Assembly: GCA_033807695.1 (NCBI GenBank)
Contig: CM066306.1
Span: forward strand, 1,054,001-1,118,000
Source: Daedaleopsis sinensis
Taxonomy: Eukaryota; Basidiomycota; Agaricomycetes; Polyporales; Polyporaceae
Direction: 5' to 3'
Length of the DNA: 64,000 nt
Under the pieces are notes generated by a model. That model was given only the letters and a program-made list of their open reading frames with translations, was not told the DNA's origin and searched no databases. Both the position numbers and the translations under genes were made by a program. This document shows, in pieces, positions 11,252 to 22,799 of this stretch (its first letter is position 1; each line of letters starts with the position of its first letter).

Positions 11252-12200
11252 GTTTAAGAGGAACAGAGAGCTTGGGGAAGGAGGAGAGCTAAGTAGGTTG
11301 TTCGTAGTGGAGGTATTACTCAAGGTTTAATGTTCAGACGCCCAAGGCTGGCCCTCTTATTGTCCGATCATGCCACGTAACTTCCTTATCCCCCCAAGCG
11401 CCGGGGCCCGAACATTGCGCGTGAACTTCAACTTATGCACGAGGCCTCCTCCTCCTTCTCCTCCTCCTTTGAGGTCACCCGCCTTCGCAGACACCCTCCT
11501 CATCGACGGTCTTGGCTGAACGCTCAAGTTAGTAGACCTGTAGCGAGTGAAGAGGCCAAATCTGCTCACTGCCCATATCCCCAGGACAACACCTGCTGTT
11601 CGTGCGATTAGCTATATGGTGCATGCACTCTGCTCCTCAAAGGACACGGCGAAGCTCTGTCTCGAGTCGCTTCATCTTCATGGAGCTCTGGCGCCGCCAT
11701 TCTCCCCGTGTCTCTAGAGGGGTCTCTAGAGGGCCTCGTCTCAGCAGATATTCTGCGCTTCCGCGGATCCCGGTTAGTGTCTACTACTCTCCTATCCATC
11801 TTTCGTACGTTTCTAAATCAGCACCATCATCCAGACACTGTGACCTGCACAGACGACGATCAGCTGAAGAACGAGCTGAAGAACGAGCCGACGCAGTCGC
11901 ACTTCGGTAAGTTTATATATTATACGGTCCCTTGCGCCCGCCGCCAATATCCATTTCAGTCGCCAACGTATCTCAAGCTCCCGTTCGCCCGCTCTTGAAC
12001 GTCATCAGTCGCATACAACGTGCCCTCAATGCGTGAGCACTATCCTCAGCTGACTGCTCCGACACTCACCTATCCAACAGGCGACCACCTCCAATTCTTG
12101 AACAATCTGAACAATGACTCCTCCTCCCCACGCGTGCACCATCAAGACTCTGAGGTCCCTTGGTGCACGCGATCTCTGCGAACTGGTTGTTCGCTTAGAT
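10279..12200. repeat. 1.92-kb duplicated segment, copy 1
   Basis: Bases 10279-12200 match 46406-48327 in the same orientation at a constant offset of 36,127. By eye I see two substitutions: T to G near 10560 and A to C near 11929. Identity stops abruptly at both ends. No target-site duplication, terminal inverted repeat or long terminal repeat is visible. The segment holds two complete divergent genes, B (minus) and C (plus). After the right edge the two copies share only scattered short matches. Confidence 0.95.
11623..12117 (+). CDS. Gene C: small basic protein, divergent partner of B (copy 1)
   Basis: Four exons, 11623-11772, 11822-11906, 11960-12032 and 12081-12117, with good GT-AG borders and continuous phase, encode 114 aa. 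The product starts MHSAPQRTRRSSVSS, is Arg/Ser-rich with FIFMELWRRHSPRVS, then has LKNELKNEPTQSHF and ends PPPILEQSEQ. A related coding block (RRSSVSSR, then IFKELW) occurs at 22.6 kb, which supports real protein conservation. The gene lies head to head with gene B, sharing about 370 bp of upstream DNA, all inside the duplicated segment. The family is not recognised. A second open frame with an ATG at 12114 overlaps its end out of frame. Confidence 0.6.
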
Positions 12201-12384
12201 GTTTACCTTTCTGCCAGTACAGTGTCGTCGACCTCACGGACATCCTCCAGTACTCAAACAAGATGCGCGACCGCGCTCAGGCAGATGCAACATTGATGAG
12301 TCCAAGATGCATGATATCCTCGCTTGCTCATCGCTCCCTATATACCTATACCTCGTCATATCCTTCGCACATTTCATCCACGAC

Positions 12385-13300
12385 CTAAACCTCCTCCTCC
12401 TCCCCATCCTCCTCATCCTCATCCACGTCCACGTCCTCGTCCTCGCCGTGTTCGTCGTCCTCGCCGTCCTCGCTGTCGTCGACCTCGTCATCCTCCTCGT
12501 CCTCATCCTCCTCGTCCTCCTCATCCTCATCGTCCTCGTCTTCTTCTTCGCCCTCTTCATCGTCGTCCCCTTCGTCGTTCTCGTCCTTCCCATCGCTCTT
12601 GCCCTTTTCCCAGTCGCCCGCGTTCTCCCTCGTCTGGCGAGAAATGTGCCTACTCTTCGAGACTTGCGAGTGCCAAGTCAACATCCCAAAGCTATAATGC
12701 GCCCCCTTGTCGAACGGCAAGAGTCGGGGGGGGTCGCTGCCACGTTTGCTGCGGCGTGCGTGCTGGTGGTAGTGGATCCAAGGATTGGCCCGGTCATTCT
12801 TGGTAAGCTCGACACGGTGGTGCCACGGGATCGCATGCGCCACGTATACGCCAGCGTTCAAGGCGACTGGGACGCCATGAGGATTAGGGGGAGGGATGTT
12901 GCCGGTATGAGGGAGGATGAGAGGGTTAGGGACGCCGGGTAGGTTCTGATGCTGTAGACCGTAGTCGCGAAGTGTGATCCTCCGAGTTGCGTGCGCATCG
13001 TAGAACCAGACCGTGGGTTGCACAAGGAGATTTGCCCACCCTCGCTCTACGATGATGTACGATATGCCCCAGCTCTGATTTATTACTCGGTACCTGTAGA
13101 TCCACCCGATCATCGTCCAGACGTAGTTCGAGTACAGATCGGCAGCAGCCTGGTACTGGAACAGGGCGCCGGTTGTGCCGATGACCTTCGCTTGTTTTAC
13201 GAGGTCCCTGGTGTTGTCGTTTTCATCCGGCTCCATGCTGGTCGTCAACATCAGTCCTGAAAGGTCTTACGCATCGGCCATAAATAGGCTCACCTTCACT
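12385..13300 (-). CDS. Unidentified protein with long acidic C-terminus
   Basis: A continuous frame from 13251 to 12385 codes for 288 residues. A 45-bp intron near 13250-13294 probably joins it to a short upstream exon ending in PNTYSE, so the true start lies beyond 13300. The N-terminal two thirds contain an aromatic-rich core (TMIGWIYRYRV, QSWGISYIIVERGW, LRDYGLQHQNLPG). The last 75 residues are almost pure Asp/Glu, encoded by a TCC/TCG/TCA-rich repeat on the plus strand (12390-12590). Acidic tails of this kind occur in histone- or nucleic-acid-associated proteins, but that is only a suggestion. I do not recognise the family. The plus-strand hydrophobic frame here is a shadow of the acidic repeat. 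Confidence 0.6.
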
Positions 13301-13744
13301 GTACGTGTTGGGGCGTATGGATGTAGTGGGTGCTGGAGAAATCGCGGTGAGTATCGAGAGATGAACTGAGGCGACCGACGACCGACCAGCGCGTTACTTA
13401 AGTACTGAACACACAGGACTGATGAACTCAATGCAATGGTTCGTGCCAAGGGCTGCGTCCTCACCCTGGGACGAGCACAAAGCAATGGTCAATGCACTGA
13501 TACGGCGTGGAGGAAGCACAGTAAAGAATCATACGAGAAGACGATACTGATTCGTTCCTTTGTGCTTACAAGGCCTCGTGATGTGCTTCTTCTCCTTCGC
13601 GTTCATTTCCCATGTCATTTTCCAAGTTCCGACGCCGCTCCTTCCATAATTATCGCTAAATGCCCGTTCTCTGTCCTGCTAGCTCCACGAGTTACGGTCC
13701 ACGCCCCGAACGTTGACGGCCTAAGGCGGATATGAACTCGGCCG

Positions 13745-13832
13745 CAGTGACAAGCATCGTCCCCCTCCCCCATCTACTCAGTTCCCTCATCGGGCGCAGT
13801 GACAAGCATCGTCCCCCTCCCCCATCTACTCT
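13745..13832. repeat. Tandem direct repeat, two 36-bp units
   Basis: The sequence starting GCAGTGACAAGCATCG and ending ATCTACTC occurs at 13745-13780 and again at 13797-13832, 52 bp apart. It lies in the promoter region of gene A. Confidence 0.85.
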
Positions 13833-13874
13833 CTGGCGTTGACAACTTCCTTCTCAATGCACACGAAGATATCG

Positions 13875-15653
13875 ATGTCTCGAAGAAGGAGACGACGGAG
13901 TAGCGAGTCGCATAGGTCCATTAAGCGTGCACGCACTGTAAGTGAACTTCGGCTGCACCTGGTCGCTTCACTTACACTTGACATCACTTACACTTGACAC
14001 AGCTGGATACGCCTATCTTCAAACTTCCCTCTGGTGAACAAACCGATAGGCCCCATGAGCCAGCACAAGTCGCCAACTCCCAGGAGCCCCCGGTACATGC
14101 TCCTTGCAACTTGCCGCAGGAATCCGTGGATGCGTCGTCTCCCGTCCTTGCCGCTCGAGTTGACAAGTCTCCCGACGCAGCGCAGGTTTCCTCCGCTCCA
14201 TCACGTTCCGACTCTCCCTTACCAGTGCAGGACGACCCTATAGCGCATGGAACCCCTTCCTGCTCACACGCCAGTTCTACTGAGGTGGCGCACGTAGCCC
14301 AACCAGGCAACCTCGCGTCACCAACGTTGAAGTCCGACGTTGACGATCCGCGACCGATCCCCGCCGCGATTCCACCGCGTTCCGACTCTTCCGTGCCAGT
14401 ACAGGACGACTCTATAGCGCATGGAATCCCTTGCTTGTCACACGCCGGTCCTACTGAGGTAGCGCACGTCGCCCAATCAGGCGACCTCGCGTCACCAACG
14501 TTGAAGTCCGACGTTGACGATCCGCAACCGATCCCCGCCGCGAAATCGAAGGCTACGAAATCGAAGGCTGCAAAGTCGAAGGTGTCGAAACCGAAGGCCA
14601 CGTCCTCGCTGCCGACGATGCGCGAGTGGTGTAACACAGAAGTCCTCGCTTCGTATCCAAATTACAAACCCAGGAACGACTTCGAGCTCCTCCATCTAGC
14701 CGCGGGAGGATGTCAACGCGTTTCCGAGGAGAAGTTGGTTGCTCGACTCAACTCAGACTTCAAGCTATTCATCAAGATCATGGGTAACGACAAGGCTGAT
14801 GCGCTCAATGTGATCAAGAAGGGCTTGAAAATACGTGCCGTCCCCACCAAGCTCATGAAGGCCGTTCCACCAGGTTTCCATATCTGGACCACCCTCCCAG
14901 CGCCGATGCCCCATACTGAGACCATGCAACCGTCTCAGACATCGAACGGTGCTACTCAGCTACCGACGACTGCAACTCTGCGCGACTGGTGCCAGAAGAT
15001 CGTGAGCGACAAATATCCGAACTATCACCCTCGTAACGATTACGAGCTGCTCCAACTGGCGGCCTCTGGTCCATGGTACCTTTTTGAGGAGGACCTCGCG
15101 AGCCGTCTCGATTTGGACTTCAAGGAGCATCTAAGAGCCGTGGGCACCGTTGTGGAAGAGGAGTTACGGTCCATTGCTGAGACTCTCGACGCTCAAGGAC
15201 CGATTACCGGGGTACGTACTGATCTTCGTTGCATGTGCCGTTATACATATCAATCTCTGTCGGACGCAGGTGAAGCCCTCTCCCGGCGATCCCAACGTTT
15301 GTATCTATCCCATCAAAGGATCCCCATACTCGATCCGAGTTTGGCCTGGGTCTCAGCAGTTCAGAGAGAACTGTGTCGATGTCGTCTACGCCAACAATAT
15401 CGACGACGTCGTCGGCCGAGCACCGCAAGGCTACGCGTTGTACCTCGAGCCCCACGGTGACAAAGCGTGGCTTGGGTTCGGCCAGCAATACGAGCTGAAG
15501 ACTGCCGAAGAGAACTTCGGAATACCCGCCAGCGAGCGAATCGCCAAGGCGGAGAAGTATGTCGTGCTTGACGGGATGACGTGTTGGATGAAGTGTCCGG
15601 GAGATATAGCACATGTGCGGTTTGAGATAGGCATCCGTTCTCACTCGAAATAG
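13875..15653 (+). CDS. Gene A: two-unit PRND-motif family protein
   Basis: Three exons, 13875-13937, 14003-15211 and 15270-15653, all in phase 0, encode 551 aa. Exon 1 is short and very basic, as in gene B. Residues about 88-205 hold two copies of a 58-residue repeat (174 bp apart at DNA level) with VPVQDD, HGIP and TLKSDVDDP. A run of KSKA repeats follows. Then come two tandem units with the core W, YPNY, PRNDFELL/PRNDYELL and LAA, at about residues 228-300 and 347-424. The C-terminal domain (about 425-551) starts VKPSPGDPNV and has SPYSIRVWPG, ENCVDVVY and KYVVLDGMTCW. It aligns with gene B in sequence and intron position. No membrane segment is seen. The function is unknown; the KSK stretch could bind nucleic acid or act as a nuclear signal. 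Confidence 0.85.
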
Positions 15654-15879
15654 GCTTATCCTACTTGTTCCGATTCAGATCCAGAACCTCATTAGGTCTT
15701 GTTTCGCATCGTTGTGGTCTACCCTGGTCTACCTCTATCGGCTTTGCGCTTCCGGAGGCACTCCGAATGCCCGCGAAACCTAGTCGTTGACTCATGGGTC
15801 ACCCTCGCGTCCGTCCAGTATATGATCGTAGTGGGTCTCATTCGTCTCTCGCATACGAAAACTCGACTACGAAGTAGTG

Positions 15880-16983
15880 TTAAGCCAACACTCTCGCCCC
15901 GCCTTCTCTAGCTGCCCGCACCACCTTCAGTATGTGTTCCAGCGCGTTGCGATTCGTCGTCACAAGCGGGATAGCGGAGTCCAACAGGTACTCTGCCGAG
16001 CGTCCCGTTTGGCAGGAGCGTGAGTCGTCGTCGGTCTCGATGATTTGTTGCAGTTTGTCGATCTTGGCGAAGTCAGCGTTGAGCTGGGGCTTGATGCGGA
16101 ACAGGTCAGCGACTTGGAGGCACAGAGTCGATGCGCCAGGCTCTTTGCATCTGCTGGCAATGCGAGCTCGGAAAGGTTCAAGCCGTTCGAGCACAGAGAA
16201 GAGAGTTGCAGCGATGGATGCGGCCCGCTCCACCATGGGGCGGGCATAGGTGAGGGAGTCTGTGGAGGCCTCGGATAATATAGCGACGACTCTATCGAAA
16301 TGCTGCATGCGTGGACCAAAAACGAGTTGTTCAAGTCGCGACTGTTCAACAGTCTTCAGCCCAACGAGGATGGCATCGTGAACGAATAGCACACTGCAAG
16401 TCGGACGTGAGACGCAGTGTATAGAAGCGATGCATGAAACTTACCGACACAATCCTAGTTCGATGTGTACCAAGGTTTGCACCAGGGTCTCCGACAACGC
16501 ATGTGACAGCCTTCCGATATCGACGAAGACGTAGATGTCACTAGCTACCTGATCTTCATTATCGAGAAGTGCGTGGTAGTTGTCCAAGGCGATCGCGGCC
16601 TGCGCGGCGCCTTCGAGAGAACGAAGCTCGGCGATTACGTATGGCATGGGAAGGCGGCGCACCAGGAGGTCATAGAGGACATACTGATGCTGCAACAAAG
16701 CATAGAGTGAAAGAGGGGAGTCGTCGTCCGTTGGGAACTGGCAGATGTAAGGAATGATAGCGATGGGTCGCAGAAGACACAGGCTCGCGGTGCTAGCTTT
16801 GGAGAGGGAGTGAATCGAAGCTTGTATGTGGGGATGATCGTCTCCCAAGGGCAGCTCTTTGGTATAGTTGATGAACGTGATGTTCAGGGTGCCGATGTTG
16901 AACAAAGGGAGGAGCAGTATAGCTGCAAGAGCTGCTGCGACAGGAAGTAGGCGCATGATCTCAATCTGAAGGATGTTCAGCAT
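15880..16983 (-). CDS. Membrane-anchored helical protein of unknown function
   Basis: Two exons, 16983-16445 and 16393-15880, joined across a 51-bp intron in phase 2, encode 350 aa. The start MLNILQIEIM leads into MRLLPVAAALAAILLLPL, a signal anchor or signal peptide. An internal ATG at 16956 is an alternative start. The rest is mostly amphipathic helix, for example ALLQHQYVLYDLL, SLEGAAQAAIALDNYHALL and KIDKLQQIIETDDDS. No catalytic motif stands out. The gene is convergent with gene A (227 bp apart). I do not recognise the family. Confidence 0.75.
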
Positions 16984-16989
16984 GGTCAG

Positions 16990-19150
16990 CGTACAAGTTT
17001 GTGAACGAGCGAATGCTGTTACCTGAATCGTACCGGAGCGTGGATGTCTGTGAACTCGGGATGCGGCCACCAACGTTCTAGTATATGTATGAGCGCTTGA
17101 TACACGAGGTTGTCTCGTGGACTGAGGTGGATCCCGCGATGGACTACAGCCCTATGCCGGCCCTAGTATCCAAAACATCGTGCCTAGGGCCATGCTGGCA
17201 TGCTAGGCCGGCCCGGGTAACCCCTTAATACCTTATTGAGGGTGGGTGTCGGTACACACTGCGACGACGACATCAGCTTTCGAACTACGCGTGATGTACG
17301 CACTAGTACTAATTCTTCTCTATGCAGACGATGAGGACCTTACTGAACGGGTAAATGGAGGGCCGTGTCACGACTCATCTCAACTTAGAGCTTCCCGGGC
17401 AGAAGCGGGCCGCCTTTAGACTCCAAGCTCCGACGCCACGTGGCCCATGCCAGCGGAGAAAATACGATCGTTTTTCTGCGGCTTCCACTTGCAACTGCGC
17501 CTTGTTCGCGACTTCTGCACCGTCCACCACATATTATCCAAGAGCTCTAGTATGTGCTAGCACGCGTCATGAATACTCTCTCCCCAACTACACGACGGCG
17601 CGACATATGGAGCTCTGCGTATGCGATTCCGTCTCATGGCACGTCGTGCAATTCTGGTTGTGACATTGGCCATGATGAAAGCGTGTTCAGTATACAGGGT
17701 ATAGCTTCAATGCTATGAGGGTCAGGTACGTGCTCAAGCTCAAGTCTTGTGTAGTTCCAAAGCGAAGCCTTAAGCCGTATTGGCATCTATTTGCATTCGT
17801 CAACAGCACTCAAATGTGACTATTCTGCGCTTGCTTTTCATTCGGGCCGTGACGTCTTCAAAAGCCTCCTGCGAACTTGCTTAGGATGAAACGGTAGGTC
17901 TCAATATGTTCATCTTGAATCTATGCTTAACACACCTGTTCTAGTCGCCAACACCCCCTACCGCCGTTTTGGTTATGCTCGGGTGCCCCTCGCGTGGCTT
18001 CCATGTTGACGTCTCTGACGCTGCTTAGAACCCTCTCCCTTCTTTCGCTATCACGTTTATCGCCAAACAGTCCTAGTTTTGCTCGTTACTACGGACTTCC
18101 TCGTAGGAAGCGAGAACTGGGTAGACGGGAGACGGGAGACGGCGGAAGCGACGAAGGTTTAAATTACCTACGCGGGACATGAAAACTTGCGGCGCAGTTA
18201 CAAGCGGGCAGGGGTCCACCCGCTTAAGTTCGCTATACGCGGTCAGTTTGACTGTCCTGTCTATCTTCATCGCACTCATCATATCTACACTCCGACAATT
18301 AGGTTCTCCCACCGATGATCAGACGAACCCTCTCACAATCGTCGACCGACCTTGATAGTTGTTCCTCTCTCGCCGTCGGCAGAACGGTTCACCATTCCTA
18401 TCGATTTCGACTGCTTGCCAATGGTTTTGGACACTTCGAAATATCCACTCCCGTCCTGCTGGAGAGGAACGATTTGCTGGGTGCGGAGTTGTCACACCGC
18501 ATGGAATTGTTACCCGAGGAGCCTCATTAACTCTGCAGTGTGCACATCATCCACGATGAACATCGGGAGATTTGTGACTTCCCGCGGACACGAATAACTC
18601 GACCCCGCTGTGATCTGAATCTGTCAGTGTGCACGTATTTATCCCGATCTTTCGCTCACTACCTTCTTTCCCTGTAGGGTACAATCGGCTGCGCACGTAC
18701 TTAGTCATCGCGTGGATCGCCTGCATCACACAGCTTATCCGCGAGCACAGTTAGGCGTTTCTGCACTTGAGCGTAGCAATAGAGGTAAGCTGAACTTAGA
18801 TCCGTGCGAAGCCAGTCGTTAATCTCAGCATGTAGATCTTCTCCGTGGTAGAATGTTCTCAGCATGGTCGCATACCACGATGAAGCTTAAGCTAACCACA
18901 TTGTAGAATTATACGTGTGATCTCTTGCGAGCAAATTCTGTCTCGTCGTCCACCGCGCATGTCGGTCATAGTCGGTTGTCGGTACGTACATGAGGCAGTC
19001 ATCCACGTGTGGACACATGGGCACGACCATGAATGCAGCAACGACCATGCATTGTCGGCTGCCTTTGTCTACTACTACTATCCTCCCGCGGCCGACCATC
19101 CTCTCGCTGTACTTTCACCCCCGTGTCTTCCTCTCTATCCTCTCTATATC
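16990..19150. other. Long stretch without a supported gene
   Basis: Only short overlapping frames are present. Near 17153-17215 there is a GGCC-rich imperfect palindrome with several GCCGGCC/CCTAGGGCC blocks. A segment at 17990-18180 gives a weak frame but no motif. I find no supported gene. Confidence 0.35.
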
Positions 19151-19155
19151 TCAAT

Positions 19156-19780
19156 ATGCCCAGTGTTCGTGTGCCCCTCGACTGCAGAGAGGTAATCCCG
19201 TTGTCCTAGACCTCGTTTTCTTTGTGCTGTTGACGTTGACGACGCTGTCCTTTGTCCAGCCGAAGTTAAGGGTGATCAAGGGAATCATCTACAAGCAAGG
19301 AGCTCACCAGGGTGTTTCGACGGGAGTTCCTACCCTCATCGATCCTGTTCGAGACTCCCAAGCCGTTCAACGATTCCCGGTATTCGAACACGTTCTGGGA
19401 TTCGGTAGGGAAATACAAGAGACTTGGGTCAGCTGCCAGTCCGCGTCGTCCCAGAAGATGTACCGCTTCCTCATCGCTGCACAATACGACGACGCACTTC
19501 CCATCAACGCCGCGCTGGCCGATCTTCTTCCAGGAGTCCCTTGGAGAGGCTCGTTGCTGGTCATGCTCGGTGGCAAGTTCTACTCTATCGTCAATGTCAA
19601 GGAGCCAGTTCTTCGCGCAATGGCACAGCAAGCCGTTATCACGTACGTCTACCGTTCGAGCTCTCTCTTTCGTGCAAGTTCGTGTCTCAACTCAAGTACA
19701 GGTACTTGCTCGAAACAGCTCCGCTCGTGATCAATGCTGTCAACAACGGTGTTCGACTCGTCATCCCCACCACGCTGTGA
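19156..19780 (+). CDS. Small protein of unknown function, 165 aa
   Basis: Three exons, 19156-19191, 19260-19642 and 19702-19780, join cleanly. The product starts MPSVRVPLDCREPK and ends in a hydrophobic stretch, LLETAPLVINAVNNG, then VRLVIPTTL. The middle contains FLIAAQYDDALPIN and LPGVPWRGSLLVMLGGKFY. The short first exon and both introns are typical of the window. No known domain is recognised. The frame is intact. Confidence 0.65.
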
Positions 19781-20410
19781 GAAATGAGTCGAACCTGTGG
19801 GCGTAAGTCATACGCTATTGCTTTATTTTCAAATCCTGATGCGACTGCTAGCTCCGGTCTCAATTTCCAAGCCCGTCGGCTTCGTTTAGCGATCCGTCGA
19901 ACTCCGCCAACCATCTATCGTGTTATATGTTTTGTTGTCTACGTATGTGCCTCCCCCGCTGCAGTACGTGTCCATTATGATACCGTTCGTTTACCCACAT
20001 GCATTTGCGCTCCTATGTTCTAGACCACCCATGCCACTCATCATGCTTGTACCATTACCAAATAATAAGCAGATATGTTGCTATGTATCTCGGGTACCAG
20101 GGGAGCTGAGTACTCCTGCGCGGCCCAAGCTCCGATCAGGTTTAGAATGGGCGTTATGATCGTCAGGATGATCTTCGCCCGCAATAAGTGGGACCCTTAT
20201 ATGGCAAGTGCCGGGGCGGGCAGTGCTGCGTGTCCTGGCCTGCGCGTGACTGCTCCTTGCCTCGCGTTGGCATCATGCGTATGGGACGGACATGAGGTTG
20301 GTGATGAGCCGGGTCATTCGAGATAGGACGTCCTACTCTATTCTTCACCAGCCTGATAGGTACCTAGCTAGTACCCCTCCTTGTCCTTCGTCCGAGCTAT
20401 CTACTCATAC

Positions 20411-21948
20411 ATGCATCGGGACTATACTGAACGGCACAGTCTTCGAGGCGGACACTCCAGAGGGGCGATTACAGCCGTTTCATTCAGTTCCCATGGACAG
20501 TACTTTGCTACCTCCGCTGTAGACGGCAAGATATGCATCTGGCAGACTTCTAGTCGCAAACTGCTTTATGAATACACCGGGAATAGCTACGCGCTATGCC
20601 TGGCATGGATATCAAGAAGAGAAGACAAGCTGCTATGTGGCATGAATGATGGCTATGTCATGTCACTGTCTTTCTCAAACGTAAGTCATCGGTACGCACT
20701 ATGAGTCTGAGTGTGGCAGTCGGGCAGTAACTGATAGCTTTAACCGTAGACAGCGATGACTGCTCGGGGTCTACATGTCCATGACGGTCCAGTGGAGTGT
20801 ATCGCTTCGACTGTAGGAAGGCGGGTGGCGTCCGGTGGACATGGCGAACTTCGTATATGGGAATGGCAGGAAACTGGTAAGGAGACACCGTCCTGAAGGC
20901 GGTTGGTGGTTGCCTACAAGACTCACTCTTTGGTCGCGCAGGTCTGTGGACAACTCTCGCAGACATAGCTAGGCCTTTGGGAGGCATCCCCGAAGAGCAA
21001 CCGGAGATTGTCGTGACAAGCGTTCATTGGACCGGGTCCGGCAAGCACACTCGTCTTGTCGTGACATATCTAAACCACGGGATCCTGTAAGCACTCGAGA
21101 TAATATACATATATGCCGACGAATGCTCACATACTGTCAGGGTATATAATGCACGAACTTGGAAATGCATGCGAGAAATAGCTGTTGAGGGACAAATGTA
21201 AGCGTACATCGAGTCATGGTCGTGAACCACAGCGTCACGGTGAAGTACGAAAGAATCTCATGAGGAATACATAGTGCACGCGGAAGCTTGGATAACGATG
21301 GTGAACTCCTTGTTGTTTCAAACGTAATCACAGGCTTCGATCTCTACTCGTTGAGTAGTGGCGACCTCATTCGGGCCTTCGGACATGACGTTGGCGAAAA
21401 GCGAGCTACTCCTGTCAAGTTCATCGAGTCTGGGACGGCAATATTAGGAGGAACTACCGTAGGGGAAATGAATGTTTGGGACGTTTCCACAGGACGAAAG
21501 CTACAGACTCTGGCGCACGGTAACGGTGAGCGCACTGCTGACCCTTCATAATTTGGGGAGCCGTTGACAATCACGATCGGTGTAGAATTCGTTCTAGCTT
21601 TCGACGCAAGTACATATGGCTTACTCATGTGGTTTGACTTCCTTACCTGGTCTCATCCAGGTATACCATGACCGTACAAGGGACGTTTTCTATATTGCAA
21701 CTGCCATATTTAACGACTCTCCGAATGCCGTTTTTCTCTGGACGAAGAAGGACAGTCGTACGTGGCTCCATAAAGATACTCTAATATTCTTGCATAAACT
21801 CAAGCTGAGCCGAGTAGAAGAGCCCTCTTTAAGCATCCGATCGAACTCGGCCGCTACTCTAGCTCTGTGGAGGCAATGGCGATTTATGATTCTGATGATC
21901 ACGATAGGTTTCGGGTTGTTCTTTATCGTGCGTGCCCCTGTGAGCTGA
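20411..21948 (+). CDS. Tail-anchored WD40-repeat protein 1
   Basis: The exons read 20411-20680, 20750-20876, 20942-21086, 21141-21197, 21275-21525, 21586-21609 and a last exon from about 21661 to 21948. The final intron is best read as GC-AG (GCAAGT donor). WD40-type blades are visible: GAITAVSFSSHGQYFATSAVDGK with ICIWQ, VECIASTVGRRVASGG with LRIWEW, and FIESGTAILGGTTVG with MNVWDV. The C-terminus has one hydrophobic helix (MILMITIGFGLFFIV) followed by six residues, as expected for a tail anchor facing the cytosol. It is paralogous to the gene at 31.4-33.1 kb. WD40 propellers are protein-binding platforms; the partner is unknown. Confidence 0.8.
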
Positions 21949-22599
21949 CCATATCTATATACTGACTACATCCTCGCGGTTAGAGTGCATCGGATTGGAT
22001 GTCTAGCCATGGGATCCTATAGGTGTACTTCTACGAAGCACAGCAGTGGTTATTAGCTCAAGTCGACCGTTGTAGTCCCTGTAACTAACTGCATTTTTTC
22101 GGGCCTGGGTCGGTCTTGAAGCTTGAATACTGTGATATACATATATACGGGGGTAGGTGCTACAGGTTGTCATGGTCAGCCTGCGCGCGACTTCAAACCG
22201 CTAGAATCCCCACCCGGGCGGCGGCGGCGGCTGGCAAGCCGTGTCGCGCTCATCATTGCAAGGCGTCGATGTCACTGTTTCGCCCGCACTCCTTTCAAGA
22301 TACAAGTACACAACCCCTAATTATGTATGTGAACGTGAACGTAGCCCTAGAGGGACAAAGCTTGGGCTCCAGCTTGCTCTTCGGTTGATTTTAGCTTTGA
22401 AGTTAACGTTAACGTTTCGAGTGTCAGCGCTAGTCAACGCTAGTCAGCAGCCGCAAGAGGCCTAGCCCCCGCGAAGAAGCGCGCGCCGGCACAGGGCCGG
22501 CGCCGCGTAGTCTGCCAGCAGTCTGCCGCACTGTTACTGTCTGCGCTGACGGTCACTGCTAGCACCCGCCATACACAACATATAGTCTCCCCAGATACG

Positions 22600-22790
22600 C
22601 GGCGAAGCTCTGTCTCGAGTCGCGACATCTTCAAGGAGCTCTGGCATATGCGACTCTCCCCGCGTCTCTCACTTCTTCATCTTCTGCAATGCACACCGAG
22701 CCTACTCGTACTGTGCCCTCTCCCTTCCGCGACGGGGTCGACAAGTCGCCAACGATATCGCTCAGGAATAACGAGGTTAGTGCTGTTTTG
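22600..22790 (+). pseudogene. Gene C-like fragment
   Basis: About 70 bp (22600-22670) closely match the first exon of gene C at 11650-11720 and 47777-47847, in a frame that still reads RRSSVSSR and FKELWHMRLSPR. Downstream the similarity fades, and an ATG at about 22689 opens another frame (MHTEPTRTVPSPF) up to a possible donor near 22775. It may be the first exon of a diverged relative or a relic. Confidence 0.5.
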
Positions 22791-22799
22791 CTTCTACTA

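Noticed and set aside
10279..12200. The 1.92-kb repeat as a pair of LTRs of a retrotransposon
   Set aside because: Each copy holds complete multi-exon genes, no primer-binding site or polypurine tract is apparent, and the 34 kb between copies lacks gag-pol.
12199..12942. Long hydrophobic plus-strand frame (poly-Leu/Val/Ile)
   Set aside because: It is the antisense of the acidic repeat of the minus-strand gene, and the hydrophobicity is a by-product of the triplet repeat.
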